Of a stretch of DNA of 64,000 nt, positions 1-12,366 are shown piece by piece. The notes under the pieces were generated by a model. It worked only from the letters and a program-made list of their open reading frames with translations. It was not told where the DNA came from and did no database searches. Where the stretch lies: the NCBI RefSeq assembly GCF_019703515.2, contig NC_059373.1:11815281-11879280 (forward strand). Direction: 5' to 3'. Every line of letters starts with the position of its first letter. Position 1 is the stretch's first letter. The position numbers were made by a program, and so were the translations under genes. The stretch comes from Myxocyprinus asiaticus. Lineage: Eukaryota > Chordata > Actinopteri > Cypriniformes > Catostomidae.

Positions 1-1085
1 AAGTTACAGCAAACAGGAGTGGATCTGCTCAGATATGCATCTGCTGAGACTACAGTCAGTTTATTCGCAAAATAGCTTTTTGCCACAAATTAAAAAAAAA
101 AAAAGACCCATCGAGACCCCCATAATTTGCACTGTGGTTGTATTCACTTAATAGTAACTAATGAGCTACTTTCCACACAATGTAATCAGTGCTAGGTAGT
201 AACTGTTTACATGTAATCTGGATTACTAGTAAAATAAAAAAAATCAAGTACTTGTAATTTGAGTAAATTACTCAAGTTTAAGTAATTACATTTAAAATTG
301 TATCTAAACTTGGATTAAATTACTATATTACTTATTAATTTTAAGTAATTATTTTTATTTTACAGTTACTTTTGTATGGCTTGCATGATTACATGTTAAT
401 CAGGAAATGGCAGTAGTTCAGATTCCTAATTCTTCACAAATAAATACTGAAAGTTAGTTTTGGTATCACAAATTACTTTTGTTCTCAGCTTCAAAAATGT
501 ACATGAATGTGCTTTTATGATAACCTTTGATTTTTTTGTGACACTGATTCACAAAATAACTGGTCTGGATCTGTTACATGCTCATAAAAGGTCAGATGTA
601 ATACAAATTGAATCAGATTTTAGTCATGTAATTTTTAATCAGTAGGCTAATTGATAAATTATGAAGTAATCTTCTCAGCACTGAAAGTAAAGAAAATTGC
701 TTAGATTTTAGTATCAGTAAAGCAGTAAAAATTGATTTGAAAGGTTTTTGTTAACTTGTAGACTACATTTTGCAAAGTCAGTGTCATTGCAGTCCAAAAC
801 ATAAATTATGACTCGAAAATCGCTGTTGAAGCCTGGATAATACATATCATGCAGCTGAGTTACTTGAGGTAAACTAAACTACTCCCAGGTAGGTAAAATA
901 CTCCCATCCTCAGCATTTTCCTTTTCATTTTCTGACAAGAGCTGAAGACACTGGAAGTAGCAAGCTGCTACTGGTACCGGTGATTCAGTACTCTTTTATC
1001 AAAATTATAGGCTACAGCAACACTTGGCCACACCTACCACAAGTGCTAACTTATCTGCAATGATTGACAGACTTAGATTTAAAAA
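1..1085. other. AT-rich non-coding DNA with degenerate TAATTAC-type repeat
   Basis: No gene is visible. From about 130 to 660 the sequence repeatedly uses short words such as GTAATC, TAAGTAATTA and GATTACTAG in both orientations, as in the old dispersed fish repeat rich in GTAATC and GATTAC. A similar block lies at about 11930-12250. No ends or target duplication can be defined. Confidence 0.4.
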
Positions 1086-1245
1086 GATAGATAGATAGAT
1101 AGATAGACTCAAAAGTAGGACCTCGTTGCGTTGGCAGTCCCTGGTACGCACAGTATGTCAAGTTAGCTGGCTGATGATGGTGAAAACGTGATTGAATTGT
1201 CTGTAAAAAACAAACAAACAAACAAACAAACAAACAAAAAAAAAA
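1086..1245. repeat. (GATA)n and (CAAA)n simple repeats
   Basis: A GATA tetranucleotide run of about five units lies at 1086-1108. A CAAA run ending in poly-A lies at 1205-1245. The translated frames over these tracts are artefacts. Confidence 0.9.
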
Positions 1246-1812
1246 GAATATCTTTGGAAGGAATATTTTGCATAACAATACTGTCATTTGAGTTTGTAAT
1301 AATTGTTATGATTTTATTAATATTTATGATTTTATAGTATTTATTTATTTATTATTATTTTTACAGAAATAAAATCTAAGCAGAAATTTCGGGTGAGCCC
1401 ACTGCACCTGTGAGTGTGATAGACGCAAATCAGTTGAATTCAAGCCTGAAGTTAGGTTAATAAATAATATTACTTGGCAGAATTATTATTATTATTATTA
1501 TTGTCTCTTTTTTATTTATAATTGGTTAAATGTAACTATTCATTAAATATTGGTTTCAATTATCAAATTGCTGTTTCCATTCTGCTGCAATGTGAAAATA
1601 GGCTCTACTTTTTATATTATTGCTGTGTTTTTATTATTATTATTATCGTTATCATTTTGGATTCATATGTTGTTTGTTTAGTGGGTTGTATGAAGAGGGC
1701 TCTAGTGCCACTAACGTGACACTTGAGTAAATCTATAGAGGGTTTTATTGTGAAGTGCAATCCCTGAAATGCTGTATAAGCCTGACCTCTGTTGGTTGAA
1801 CACAAAATAATA
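1246..1812. other. No feature recognised
   Basis: AT-rich sequence with short ATT trinucleotide runs near 1485-1503 and 1632-1648. No exon, RNA or transposon end can be supported. Confidence 0.5.
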
Positions 1813-1856
<44 letters not shown>

Positions 1857-2014
1857 GTGGATGGGTGGGTGGGCGGGTTTGGGTGGTTTACCAGGACTTT
1901 TTTTTATGTTACAAACTGGTAATTACAAGGGTATTATGCTATAAATGTGGTTTATGAGGAAATTTCTAGTGTCCCCATAATTCAAATCACTTAAAAAAAC
2001 ATACTAAATGATGT

Positions 2015-2045
<31 letters not shown>

Positions 2046-2184
2046 GTTTTTTTAAATGTTAAAATGCAGAATGTTTTTTTTTTTTTTTTGAGGGTTAGGT
2101 TTAGGGGATAGAATCTACAGTATAGTTCGTACAGTATAAAAATCATTATGTCTATGGAGAGTCCTCATAAGGTGCCACACCAAC

Positions 2185-2223
<39 letters not shown>
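1813..2223 (+). repeat. Microsatellite-bounded dispersed repeat, copy 1
   Basis: A core of about 340 bp lies between two (TG)n tracts (1813-1852 and 2188-2223). The core contains GGTAATTACAAGGGTATTAT, TAGTGTCCCCATAATTCAAA and a GGGTTAGGTTTAGGGGATAG stretch. The same core occurs in the opposite orientation at 55938-56329, again between dinucleotide tracts. It has no coding potential. Confidence 0.75.
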
Positions 2224-2226
<3 letters not shown>

Positions 2227-2805
2227 GTGCTTGGAGAATTCTTCTTCTCTAATTATGTAAATGACTTTTAATTATTTTGCATAATAATTCCATAAAAAGG
2301 CTATTAGAGTATTATTTTAAGTCAACGTTTGAGTAAATCTTGGGTTTCTTTTATAATCTGTATTAAAAATAGAACAAGAACAAGTCATTTGAAGTCGCAA
2401 GCTGTTTATTAATTGAGACTAAAGTTATTTAAGTCAGATAAAAATTTATTCCTGTTTATTGAGCCTAAGGAAACACATTATTTGTGAGTATTAACAGTAC
2501 AATGGGACATCAGAAGACTACAAAGGACAGTTGGATTGCTGAGAGGATTATTGGTGCTCCCCTACCCACCCTCCAAGAAATGCACACATCTAGCGTGAGA
2601 AAAAGGGCCACTACCTCTTTAAACTGTTGTCCTCTGGCCAGCACTACAGAGCACAGAGCACCAGAACAGCCAGACACATGACACATTTTTTTCCCTTAGG
2701 CCATCCATTTTTAACAGTTAAAACTGCCTCCAAAGACTCACTACTGCACAATATAATCATGTGCAATAACAATTCACTCATATTTATTTATATTTATGTA
2801 ACATA

Positions 2806-2807
<2 letters not shown>
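2224..2807. other. No feature recognised
   Basis: AT-rich non-coding sequence. Short open frames here have no recognisable homology. Confidence 0.5.

Positions 2808-2886
<79 letters not shown>
2808..2886. repeat. (TA)n microsatellite
   Basis: A nearly pure TA dinucleotide tract of about 78 bp, abutting the left end of a Tc1-like element. Confidence 0.95.
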
Positions 2887-4236
<1,350 letters not shown>

Positions 4237-4608
4237 TATATATTTATATATATATAAACATGTACTAAAAATTGTGATTGTTGTATTAAATGTTTGTTTT
4301 AATTTATACTATACAGGTATGTATGGTTGTTTATATATTCAGATTTTTGTGATGTTATTATGTGATACTGTCATGTAATTTCTTGATTGGTATACACAGG
4401 TGTATATATGGGTGTGTTGGTGAGTGTCAATTTAGTCTGATGAAGATCATGTAGCTCGAAACGTCATGTTTGTTAATTTCTGTGATGAGCTCATTACATT
4501 TTTTGGGAGCAACAGTGTGTTGACTTTCCTGGAGATTTTGTGGACATACGTTTTTGGTCATGCATCTGTATTCATAATATTGATTGGATGCGCATGCTTT
4601 CTACGACT
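4237..4608. other. Non-coding; fragment with GATGAAGATCATGTAGCTCG motif
   Basis: About 4437-4470 reads CTGATGAAG...CTCGAAACGTC, a word found near the ends of several dispersed vertebrate retro-repeats. The family cannot be assigned, and nothing else is recognised. Confidence 0.35.
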
Positions 4609-5072
4609 TACACTGGCGGCCAGAAGTTTGGAATAATGTACATATTTTGCTCTTATGGAAAGAAATTGGTACTTTTATTCACCAAAGTAGCATTCAACTG
4701 ATCACAATGTGTAGTCAGGACATTAATAACATGAAAAATTACTATTACAATTAGAATTTTAAACCACTTCAAAGAATTCTCATCAAACAATCCTCCATGT
4801 ACAGCAATGACAGCTTTGCAGATCCTTGGCATTCTAGCTGTCAGTTTGTTCAGCTTCCTGTAGCACTTGCCATAGATGTGGCTGTCTTGTCAGGCACTTC
4901 TCACGCACCTTTCAGTCTAGCTGATCCCACAAATGGGGTTAAGATCCATAACACTCTTTTCCAATTATCTGTTGTCCAATGTCTGTGTTTCTTTGCCCAC
5001 TCTAACCTTTTCTTTTTGTTTTTCTGTTTCAAAAGTGGCTTTTTCTTTGCAATTCTTCCCGTAAGGCCTGCA

Positions 5073-7679
5073 TATGGGATCAAAATCCCGTCAAAAGTAC
5101 TGTAGTTATGGATCCAAAAATAAGAAGCGTGAATAAAAATAATAAGTGTGAATAATAAGTGCAAAAATAAATAAAAACTGCAGATCAAAATATTAAGCGC
5201 AGATCAAAATAATTGCTTTTGTTTCCAAATTCTGTGCTTGGTTTTCCAAAACTTGCGAGTAGAGTTTCATATAAATCAGGGGGCGTTTTGCGTCCCCATT
5301 GGTCCACTAGTTCTTGATCGACAGCTCCTCCTCTAGCCAATCATTCGAAGAGGGGAGGTGATGTCACTCCAATGCGACTCTGGCGGCTGCTGCTCAAAGT
5401 GTTCAAGACTGTCTCATGTCTAAAACATGCCAAAGCTCAGTGCGCTTAACCCACACTAAATCCACACTAGTGCGAATACCGCTTCAGAGCGGTCTTTCAG
5501 GCTAAGTGTATCCCAGAGTTCATCACGATCAAGAGCCACATCCTGTCTATCCGAGTGATCTGTGTATTTTCGCCATGATGACGTCAAGGGAAGCTTTCCA
5601 ACCTAAGTTATTTATTATAATCAGATAATGAAACGTAAGTGAAGCATATATTTATTTTAGTATAAATGAAAGTATTCAACATTTTGTAAGGTGTTTAGGA
5701 TGAGTTATCTGCAGCATCATAATTACAAAATATTATTTATGTGTATATTTATATACCTAAATATCCTTCTCGCCCAGTAATCACCTTATTTTGTTTGTTC
5801 TTGCCTAATACTGCTGGTGATTTTGGTCATTTATCAGCCAGTGTGGCATACAATATGCAGTCTAGTAAATGTTATTTTAAAATAAAAAAATTATCAACTA
5901 CTACCACAGGTTCTTTCTCATCTTTATGTATTTAAAATATATGTTTTAATGTTTTTTATTTGTTGTATGAAACCACATACTGTTGTGTAAAGCAGTCTTT
6001 GGTCATCTTATATAAATAACAAGCCAAAGCATATCATTTAATGGTTTGTATTAGTAGCTATTAATGGATCACACAGGTTTATAGAATAAAGTTTTTATTT
6101 TGTTAAATTAAGTTTTATGCAGTGTATTGGGAAACAAAGTAGAAAGAAATAGCTTATATTTCATATTTTACTGCAGTTATGGACGATGCAATTTTACAGT
6201 TAAAAATGTTTAATGTGCAAAGTATTGAAAATCAAAATGAGTAAAAATTTTCACACAATAAAAACATTATAAAAAATTACTTACATATTTTCTACAGCAC
6301 AATACACTTCCAAGTAGTGTATTAATAAATTAAAAGATGGGTAAAATTTTCAGTTATTTATTATTTTAAGTAGGCTATAACAATCACTGCTACCAAAAAC
6401 AGCTGAGTGAAAAGACAAACAGCTGTCACAACCAGCACCAACATCTTTAAGTCTACAAGTGTCCCAACGTGCAATCAAAAGTCATCCACGTCTACTTGCA
6501 CACTAGTGGCCAAACACCGTATACTCGTAAGACAAGTGGGTAAGTAGGCAAGACCAAAACCACAAGTGGGATATTGTATTGGTACAGGGCCAATCGCACG
6601 ATGGTAGATGAAGATGGATAACCGTCAGTTGGCAAATCCTGGACAATCACAGGTAATTTAATATATAACTATATTATTTGTGGTTGATAGATATGCTGCT
6701 TGTGTCTGTTTTGAGTATTTTCTGCCAGCTCTAGGAAACAATGTGTTGTCCGAGTAGGCATTATCATAGTCCATTGACACATGTATCAAGTCAGCTGAAT
6801 TTAGTTTGCAGAGTCTTTAGTTTAGGCATTATTTAAGACTTCCTTGTTTGTAGATTATTGGCTGCATATCTAAAAAAGCAAAAAAAGGCTGGGTTGATGT
6901 GGATGTTTGATGCATGTTTTTACTAGCTGTACCAATGTAGTCACGAGTTCAGGACCCAACATGATCCACTTTTCCATGTTGCTGAATGTGCCGTTTTGTA
7001 CTGATCCTACGTTGGCATCATTTGCATGGCTACATGTAGTTTCTTTTTCCACGATACTGCAGCAAAATCAGAAACAAGTGACCAAAATAATATAGTCATA
7101 TTCAATTACCTGTGATTGTCTAGGATTTGCCAACTGATGGTTATCCATCTTCATCTACCATTGTGCGACTGAGCAGCAGCCGTTGGAGTCGCATTGGAAT
7201 GACGTCAACTCCCTTCTTCGAATGACTGGCTAGAGGAGGAGCTGTCGATCAAGAACTAGTGGACCAATGGGGACGCAAAATGCCCCCTTACTCACATGAA
7301 ACTCTACTCACAAGTTTTGGAAAACCAAGTGCAGAACTTGGAAACAAAAGCAAAGAAAAATACAGTGCAAGCGTACAAACAAGTGAAAATATGAGCAAAA
7401 TTGTCAGAGCACCAAAAACAGTAATATAGTCAAAGAAAACTTGATTTTGTTTGCAATTCTGTTGTTGTTGTTGTTGTTTTTGTGTGTTTATATATTTTTG
7501 ATTCATGCCTGTTATTTTTTGATCTCTGCTAATTATTTTGATCTGCGCTTATTATTTTGATCTGCAGTTTTTATTTATTTTTGCGCTTATTATTTTTGAT
7601 TCACGCTTATTATTTTGATTCACGCTTATTATATTTGGATCCATGACCACAATACTTTTGACAGGATTTTGATCCCATA
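5073..7679. mobile_element. Long-inverted-repeat DNA transposon inserted in Tc1 copy A
   Basis: The element begins TATGGGATCAAAATCC and ends GGATTTTGATCCCATA. It is flanked on both sides by CCTGCA (5067-5072, 7680-7685), a 6-bp target duplication. The uninterrupted relative at about 60153-60170 has a single CCTGCA, confirming the insertion. Arms of more than 300 bp pair: 5073-5396 with the segment ending at 7679. The subterminal parts carry tandem copies of a unit resembling TTGATTCACGCTTATTATTT. No transposase frame is found, so it is nonautonomous. I do not assign a superfamily. Confidence 0.85.
5397..6591. other. Sequence interrupting the left arm of the 5073-7679 element
   Basis: The right arm continues from CGGCTGCTGCTCA straight into GTCGCACAATGGTAGATG (read on the minus strand). 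On the left these two pieces are about 1.2 kb apart (ending at 5396, resuming near 6592). The intervening DNA is therefore either a further insertion or the original interior displaced by rearrangement. It is AT-rich, has no recognised frame, and has no clear target duplication. Confidence 0.5.
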
Positions 7680-8421
7680 CCTGCACCCCTGAGTCTTCTC
7701 TTTACTGTTGTACATGAAAATGGTGTTGAGCAGGTAGAATTCAATGAAGCTGTCAGCAGAGGACATGTGAGGCGTCTATTTCTCAAACTAGAGACTCTGA
7801 TGTACTTATCCTCTTGTTTAGTTGTGCATCTGAGCCTTCCACATCTCTTTCTGTCCTTGTTAGAGCCAGTTGTCCTTTGTCTTTAAAGACTGTAGTGTAC
7901 ACCTTTGTATGAAATCTTCATTTGTTTTTTTGTTTTTTTGGCAATTTCAAGCATTGTATAGCCTTCATTCTTCAAAACAATGATTGACTGATGAGTTTCT
8001 AGAGATAGCTGTTTCTTTTTTTGCCATTTCTGTCCTAATATTGACCTTAAGACATGCCAGTCTATTGCATACTGTGGCAACTCAAAAACAAACACAAAGA
8101 CAATGTTAAGCTTCATTTAACGAACCAAATAGCTTTCAGTTGTGTTTGATATAATGGCAAGTGATTTTCTAGTACCAAATTAGCAATTTAGCATGATTAC
8201 TCAAAGATAAGGTGTTGGAGTGATGGCTGCTGGAAATGGGGCCTGTCCAGATTTGATCAAAAATGACTTTTTTCAAATAGTAATGGTGCTGTTTTTTACA
8301 TCAGTAATGTCCTGACTATACTCTGTGATCAGTTGAATGACACTTTGGTGGATTAAAGTACCAATTTCCTTCCGAAACAGCAAAATCTGTACATTATTCC
8401 AAAGTTTTGGCTGCCAGTGTA

Positions 8422-8590
8422 TTATTCAGTTATGCCATTCCCTTGCATTGTATGGACCTATAGAGCTGAAATATTCTTCAACAAATCTTCATTTGTGTTT
8501 TGCAGGAGAAAGTCATACATATCTGGGATAACATGAGGGTGAGTCAATGATGAGATAATTTTCATTTTTTGGGTGAATTATTCCTTTAAG
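8422..8590. mobile_element. Right half of a TTAA-type MITE
   Basis: The segment ends in TTTTTTGGGTGAATTATTCC plus TTTAA and contains GAGGGTGAGTCAATGATGAG, the right half of the MITE family seen complete at 12504-13138. The left half is missing because it abuts the Tc1 element. Confidence 0.7.
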
Positions 8591-8602
8591 ATACTGTAAT
8601 TC

Positions 8603-8846
8603 AAGGGATAGATCACACAAAATGGAAAAATCATTTATTCACCCTCATGTTGTTCCAAACCTGTATTAATTTCTTTCTTCCGTGGAACACAAAAGGAGAA
8701 GTTTGGCGGTATATTATTCTCAGTTTCAGTATTCTTCACTTTCATTGCATATTTTTTTCCATATAATGAAAGTGAACATTGACTGAGTCATTTTTTGTTC
8801 CTAAGAAGAAAGAAAGTAATACAAATTTGGAACAACATATGGGTGA
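8603..8846. mobile_element. Hairpin MITE of the GGGATAGTTCACCC family
   Basis: The left arm (AAGGGATAGATCACAC...CACCCTCATGTTGTTCCAAA) pairs with the right arm (TTTGGAACAACATATGGGTG). The central stem is TTCACTTTCATTGCAT pairing with ATAATGAAAGTGAACA. It is non-coding. Confidence 0.75.
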
Positions 8847-9635
8847 GTAAATGAGCACAGAACTTTCTTTTGTTGTTGTTGTTGTTGTTGTTGAACTATC
8901 TTTTTAAACATTTTTTAAATAATTCATAGACATCTTTATTTCATGAAGGTACATGTAATTAGATGAACCAGCATACCCTGAACATTACAAAATGTTCTTA
9001 TGCGTTTATAATACCTTATGTACAAAACAACTGTACATTTTTAAGACTAGCATTTTCAGATAAACTGCAATCCCTTTGTGGCTGAAGATCCAGCCTTAAA
9101 CAAACACATTTTTTGTTTGTTTTTTCATATACTGCAAAAGAAAACAAATGTAATACTAAACATGTATTTTATATACCCTTTGAAAGTCTACCATATTGTG
9201 GCTCAAGATAACAGCTGATCACATTTCAGATTACTTTCCCTTAAGCAAAGCAAAACAGATGTCAAATCCCAAGTATTCACCACCATCCTCACCCATCATA
9301 ATTTCTTTTTACCATGTATTTACAGGCCATACACCACTACGACTACACAGCATGTGTTAAGTAAGGTCGTGTTTGGTTGCACCCAGAAATGCATGCATCA
9401 TGAGTAAGCACACAACAAATGCTTATTTTTAAAACCAAAAAAGCCCTTAGTAAGGCTTACTTCAACTTACCAAGTATATAACAAATACATTATCCAATAC
9501 CAAGCCATGCTTAATTCTTATCAGTTTAAATCAACATGTAACAGAACATGTCTCCCGGGCTTCAAAACTCAACTTATATTCACTTATATTATACATATAT
9601 AGTATTAATATACAAAAACATTACAGCAACAAGAG
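8847..9635 (-). other. Putative galr1 3' UTR
   Basis: This stretch follows the galr1 stop on the minus strand. It has no frame and no recognised transposon apart from a TTG run at 8871-8893. A minus-strand AATAAA (TTTATT at 8935-8940) would give a 3' UTR of about 0.7 kb. The true cleavage site cannot be read. Confidence 0.4.
8935..8940 (-). terminator. Candidate galr1 poly(A) signal AATAAA
   Basis: A canonical hexamer on the minus strand about 700 bp past the galr1 stop codon. It was chosen by position only. Confidence 0.35.
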
Positions 9636-9953
9636 CTACACAGTGGTGCAGTTAGTGGACGGCGCTGCCTCCATCTTGCTCTTCATCTCTCTGGCCTCAT
9701 TGGTAGGACACTCAGAAGCAACCTTACAACGGAACATCTGCTTATACGCCTGCCTGAAGTTCTCAGAGAGGAACGCGTAAATAACAGGGTTAACAGAGGA
9801 GTTGCTGTAGGCCAGACAATGAGCCACCACTCGGAAAACGAAGGACGCCTGGTTGAGGGGAAAGGAGCCAAACTCAACCCAGAGGTGCACCACGTGATGG
9901 GGCAGCCAGGACAGGCAGAAGACCACCACAACCACCAGGACTGTCTGAGCAGT
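9636..9953 (-). CDS. galr1: galr1 exon 3 (residues 243-347 and stop)
   Basis: Encodes TM6, TM7 and the C-terminal tail, starting TAQTVLVV after a TTAG acceptor and ending TNCTTV then TAG (9636-9638). C318 after TM7 is a likely palmitoylation site. Confidence 0.96.
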   Translation of the reverse strand, partial: TAQTVLVVVVVFCLSWLPHHVVHLWVEFGSFPLNQASFVFRVVAHCLAYSNSSVNPVIYAFLSENFRQAYKQMFRCKVASECPTNEAREMKSKMEAAPSTNCTTV

Positions 9954-11009
9954 CTAACAAAAGAGATGGAGAGGATTTACTGGTGGTTTTAATACACCAT
10001 GATGATTTATGTAATCAAAAACTGAACATAAAGAGGTGTGGTTTGTATTGTGTGTTAAATTACACAAATTCGTTGAGGTTATGAGATGTGTGCACTTGAA
10101 AAGAGAAAACTGTAAGTATTAGACTCATTTCAATATATGAAGCCAGCACAAATTATATCTTACCTTCTTTTTGGATGCCTCAGACTTTTTGGAGACATTT
10201 CTTAGCTTTTTATGCAAATGATTCAGGACCTAAAGACACATTGGAACATGATAGTTTGAAATGAGAATATGAAATGATTATGATTTAAACAATCATTTTG
10301 ATTATTAAAGATCTAAAATTCATAATCAAGTCACAAATTAACCACTTACCTTTGCATAACAGAAAGATATTAGAATCAAAGGCAGCACGTATCCAATGAC
10401 AAATGTGCACACCACATAGATCTTCCTCTGGTTGTGGTCTGGCCACACTTCCCAGCAAAACGTACTGTTATCCTCACTTTCCACGATGCCCTGGTAGTAG
10501 GCAACCGGAGTGGCCATGGCTAAGGAGAGCACCCATATAATCACCACCCCGATCAATGCGTGCTTCGCAACTCTAATGGAAGATGACTTTCTGCAGTGCA
10601 CGATGGCTATATACCTGTCCACAGACATGGCTGATAAGGTGAAGATGCTCACCAACATGGACACGGTGAAAAAATAGTGGATGAACTTGCAAATGAAAGC
10701 ACCCAGGATCCATGTGGGCAGCATGTAAACTGTTGATTGAAAGGGGATGCAGAAGAGAAGATAGGACAGATCTGCCACACTGAGGTTCAGGATGAAGATA
10801 TTGGTGGTACTTCTATGCTGCCCAGGTTTGCGTTGAGACAGAACGGTGATGACCAGAGAGTTTCCAAGGACCCCCAAAGTAAAAATAAGTCCGAATATCA
10901 GAAGCGTGATGAAGTTGTCGGTTCCGATGCCGAATAATGTTTTTTCAGGTGCCTCTAAGTCTACGTTCCTGTCGGGTCTCTCTAAATCACAGCTGTTTTG
11001 AAAATTCAT
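9636..11009 (-). CDS. galr1: Galanin receptor 1 (class A GPCR), three coding exons
   Basis: Joined exons 11009-10350, 10229-10164 and 9953-9636 encode 347 residues (human GALR1: 349). Seven membrane segments are visible, with TM1 about residues 33-57. Landmarks are GN50 in TM1, LSVAD (76-80) in TM2, the C107-C185 disulfide pair, DRY (131-133), LSWLP (256-260) in TM6 and NPVIY (297-301) in TM7. N181 in ECL2 forms an NST sequon. The third loop (VLNHLHKKLRN, SKKSEASKKK) and the tail ending STNCTTV are nearly those of GALR1, which separates it from GALR2/3. The three-exon layout also matches GALR1. The family binds galanin and signals through Gi/o at the neuronal plasma membrane. The start at 11007-11009 gives the usual N-terminal length, although an in-frame ATG lies 40 codons upstream. 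All splice sites are GT-AG and phase 0. The a/b paralogue cannot be decided. Confidence 0.96.
10164..10229 (-). CDS. galr1: galr1 exon 2 (residues 221-242)
   Basis: A 66-nt exon encoding the third intracellular loop. The acceptor is TCTTTAG before GTCCTG and the donor is AAG followed by GTAAGA. Confidence 0.95.
10350..11009 (-). CDS. galr1: galr1 exon 1 (residues 1-220)
   Basis: Encodes the N terminus to the end of TM5 (SFCYAK). The donor is AAG followed by GTAAGT, phase 0, at the position of the exon 1 boundary of mammalian GALR1. Confidence 0.96.
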
Positions 11010-11260
11010 CTTCACGCTGAGCTTATTTTCACGCGTCGTCGTGAAAACAAACTCTTTTGCAATTAGTTTTCTGGATGTACTGACTTCCCAGAAGTAAAAA
11101 ATTGTTGAGAATTGTGTTTCGCCTTGCAAAATCGCTTAAAGTTTTCTGGAGTCCGCGCGCGACAGGTTCTGAGAATGAGGTGTTCATGCACGCGCATCAC
11201 TGGATTGGCATTTCTGACACTTTTATAAAAATGGAAAATATGTAATAATTCTCACAATGA
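11010..11260 (-). promoter_or_regulatory. galr1 5' UTR and proximal promoter (putative)
   Basis: This is the 5' flank of galr1 on the minus strand. The chosen frame stays open upstream to an ATG at 11127-11129, adding 40 residues (MQGETQ...) that look unlike GALR1 N termini, so it is more likely untranslated. The block at 11145-11200 is locally CpG-rich (CCGCGCGCGACAGG). No TATA box is assigned. Confidence 0.45.
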
Positions 11261-12366
11261 AAGTTTCTTATAATCCCTTTGTTTTCCTCTCACTGTTGGT
11301 GTTCACAGATTCATGTTTTCATCTCCTGGCGCTCTTCTTTAGAGCTCGCGCTCGATGGAGAAGCGCCGTTCTGCTGCAGCAATCAAATATTGCTTGTGTG
11401 CACGTCACCGAGACAAAATTTCTCATCCTTGCTCACCCATCCTCTTACATGGGAAAAGCGGCTCCAAGATTTAGGAGTTTCTTTTTCTCACCACTGTTGA
11501 ACCAAAAATACCCTTTTCCAGTAGTGCTCCTAAAAATGTACAATACAGTCAAGGGGACCTTGTGAACTTATACACTGATAAAAAAAAATTAACCTAAAAT
11601 GTGCATCATGTGGTAACGTCTAAATTAGCTGATTTTAGTCTGAAATGTTATTTAATATGACTGAATCAATCTGAATACATTAGATTACACCAAAAAAAAA
11701 AATATTTTAAGCATTAGATCTTGTAGAAATAGCTCTTTGGGGTATCAACTGCAGGTTATCTTTATACAGTGTAAGTTACAGTTTGATTAAGCATTTGTTG
11801 AGGCAAAATCTTCAATACAGATGGTAAGACCAGAACTACAAAAACTAATCTAAATATATCCATGTGGTAGCTTCTAAACTACCTGATTTTGTTTGTCATA
11901 AATATTATTTATAATTGACTGAATCAACTTGGCTATACATGAGGTTACCGAAAGTCATTTTTATGGGTCAAATCAGGTAGAAGTACCTTCTTATGGTAAC
12001 AATTGCATAATTTCACATTTTACAGTGTGTAAAATTGGATTACGTAAACTGATTACATCATATTTTAAATGTGCATGTCAGATTACAGTTGCTTTTTATG
12101 GATTACATGATTAAATATTGGTTACATTACCTACCAGATTTGACTTTCAAAGAATCACATGTAAATACATTGGACTCCAGCAATCAAAAAGATTATGTTA
12201 CTGCTTACAATTTTAGTGGTGTTATTTTTAATCTGTACATTTCAGAAGTAATCTAGCCCCAGATAATTGCTAGAGTGGTTCAATACGTTAGTAAATCTTG
12301 TTTCAAAGTGACATGATACAAATCCACTGCTGGATCTTGTATGTTTTGCCCACTCAAAGCTATAAT
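11261..12366. other. Intergenic, GTAATC-type degenerate repeat
   Basis: No exon is recognised. About 11930-12250 is dense in GATTACATGATT, GGATTACGTAAAC and similar words, like the block at 130-660. Short open frames have no homology. Confidence 0.4.

Larger units (their letters stand above)
4611..8419 (-). mobile_element. Tc1-like transposon copy A, split by a 2.6 kb insertion
   Basis: Long terminal inverted repeats start with CACTGGCGGCCAGAAGTTTG at the left and end with the complement (CAAAGTTTTGGCTGCCAGTG) at the right, each flanked by TA (4609-4610, 8420-8421). Minus-strand remnants of transposase are the helix-turn-helix region near 7883-8030 (LEIAKKTKKQMKISYKGVHY) and the segment ending KKRLEWAKKHRHWTTDNWKR near 4960-5050. 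Without the insertion at 5073-7679 the element is about 1.2 kb, shorter than an intact 1.6 kb Tc1. Copy B at 59703-60505 retains a stretch missing here near 4850. The element is inactive. Confidence 0.88.
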
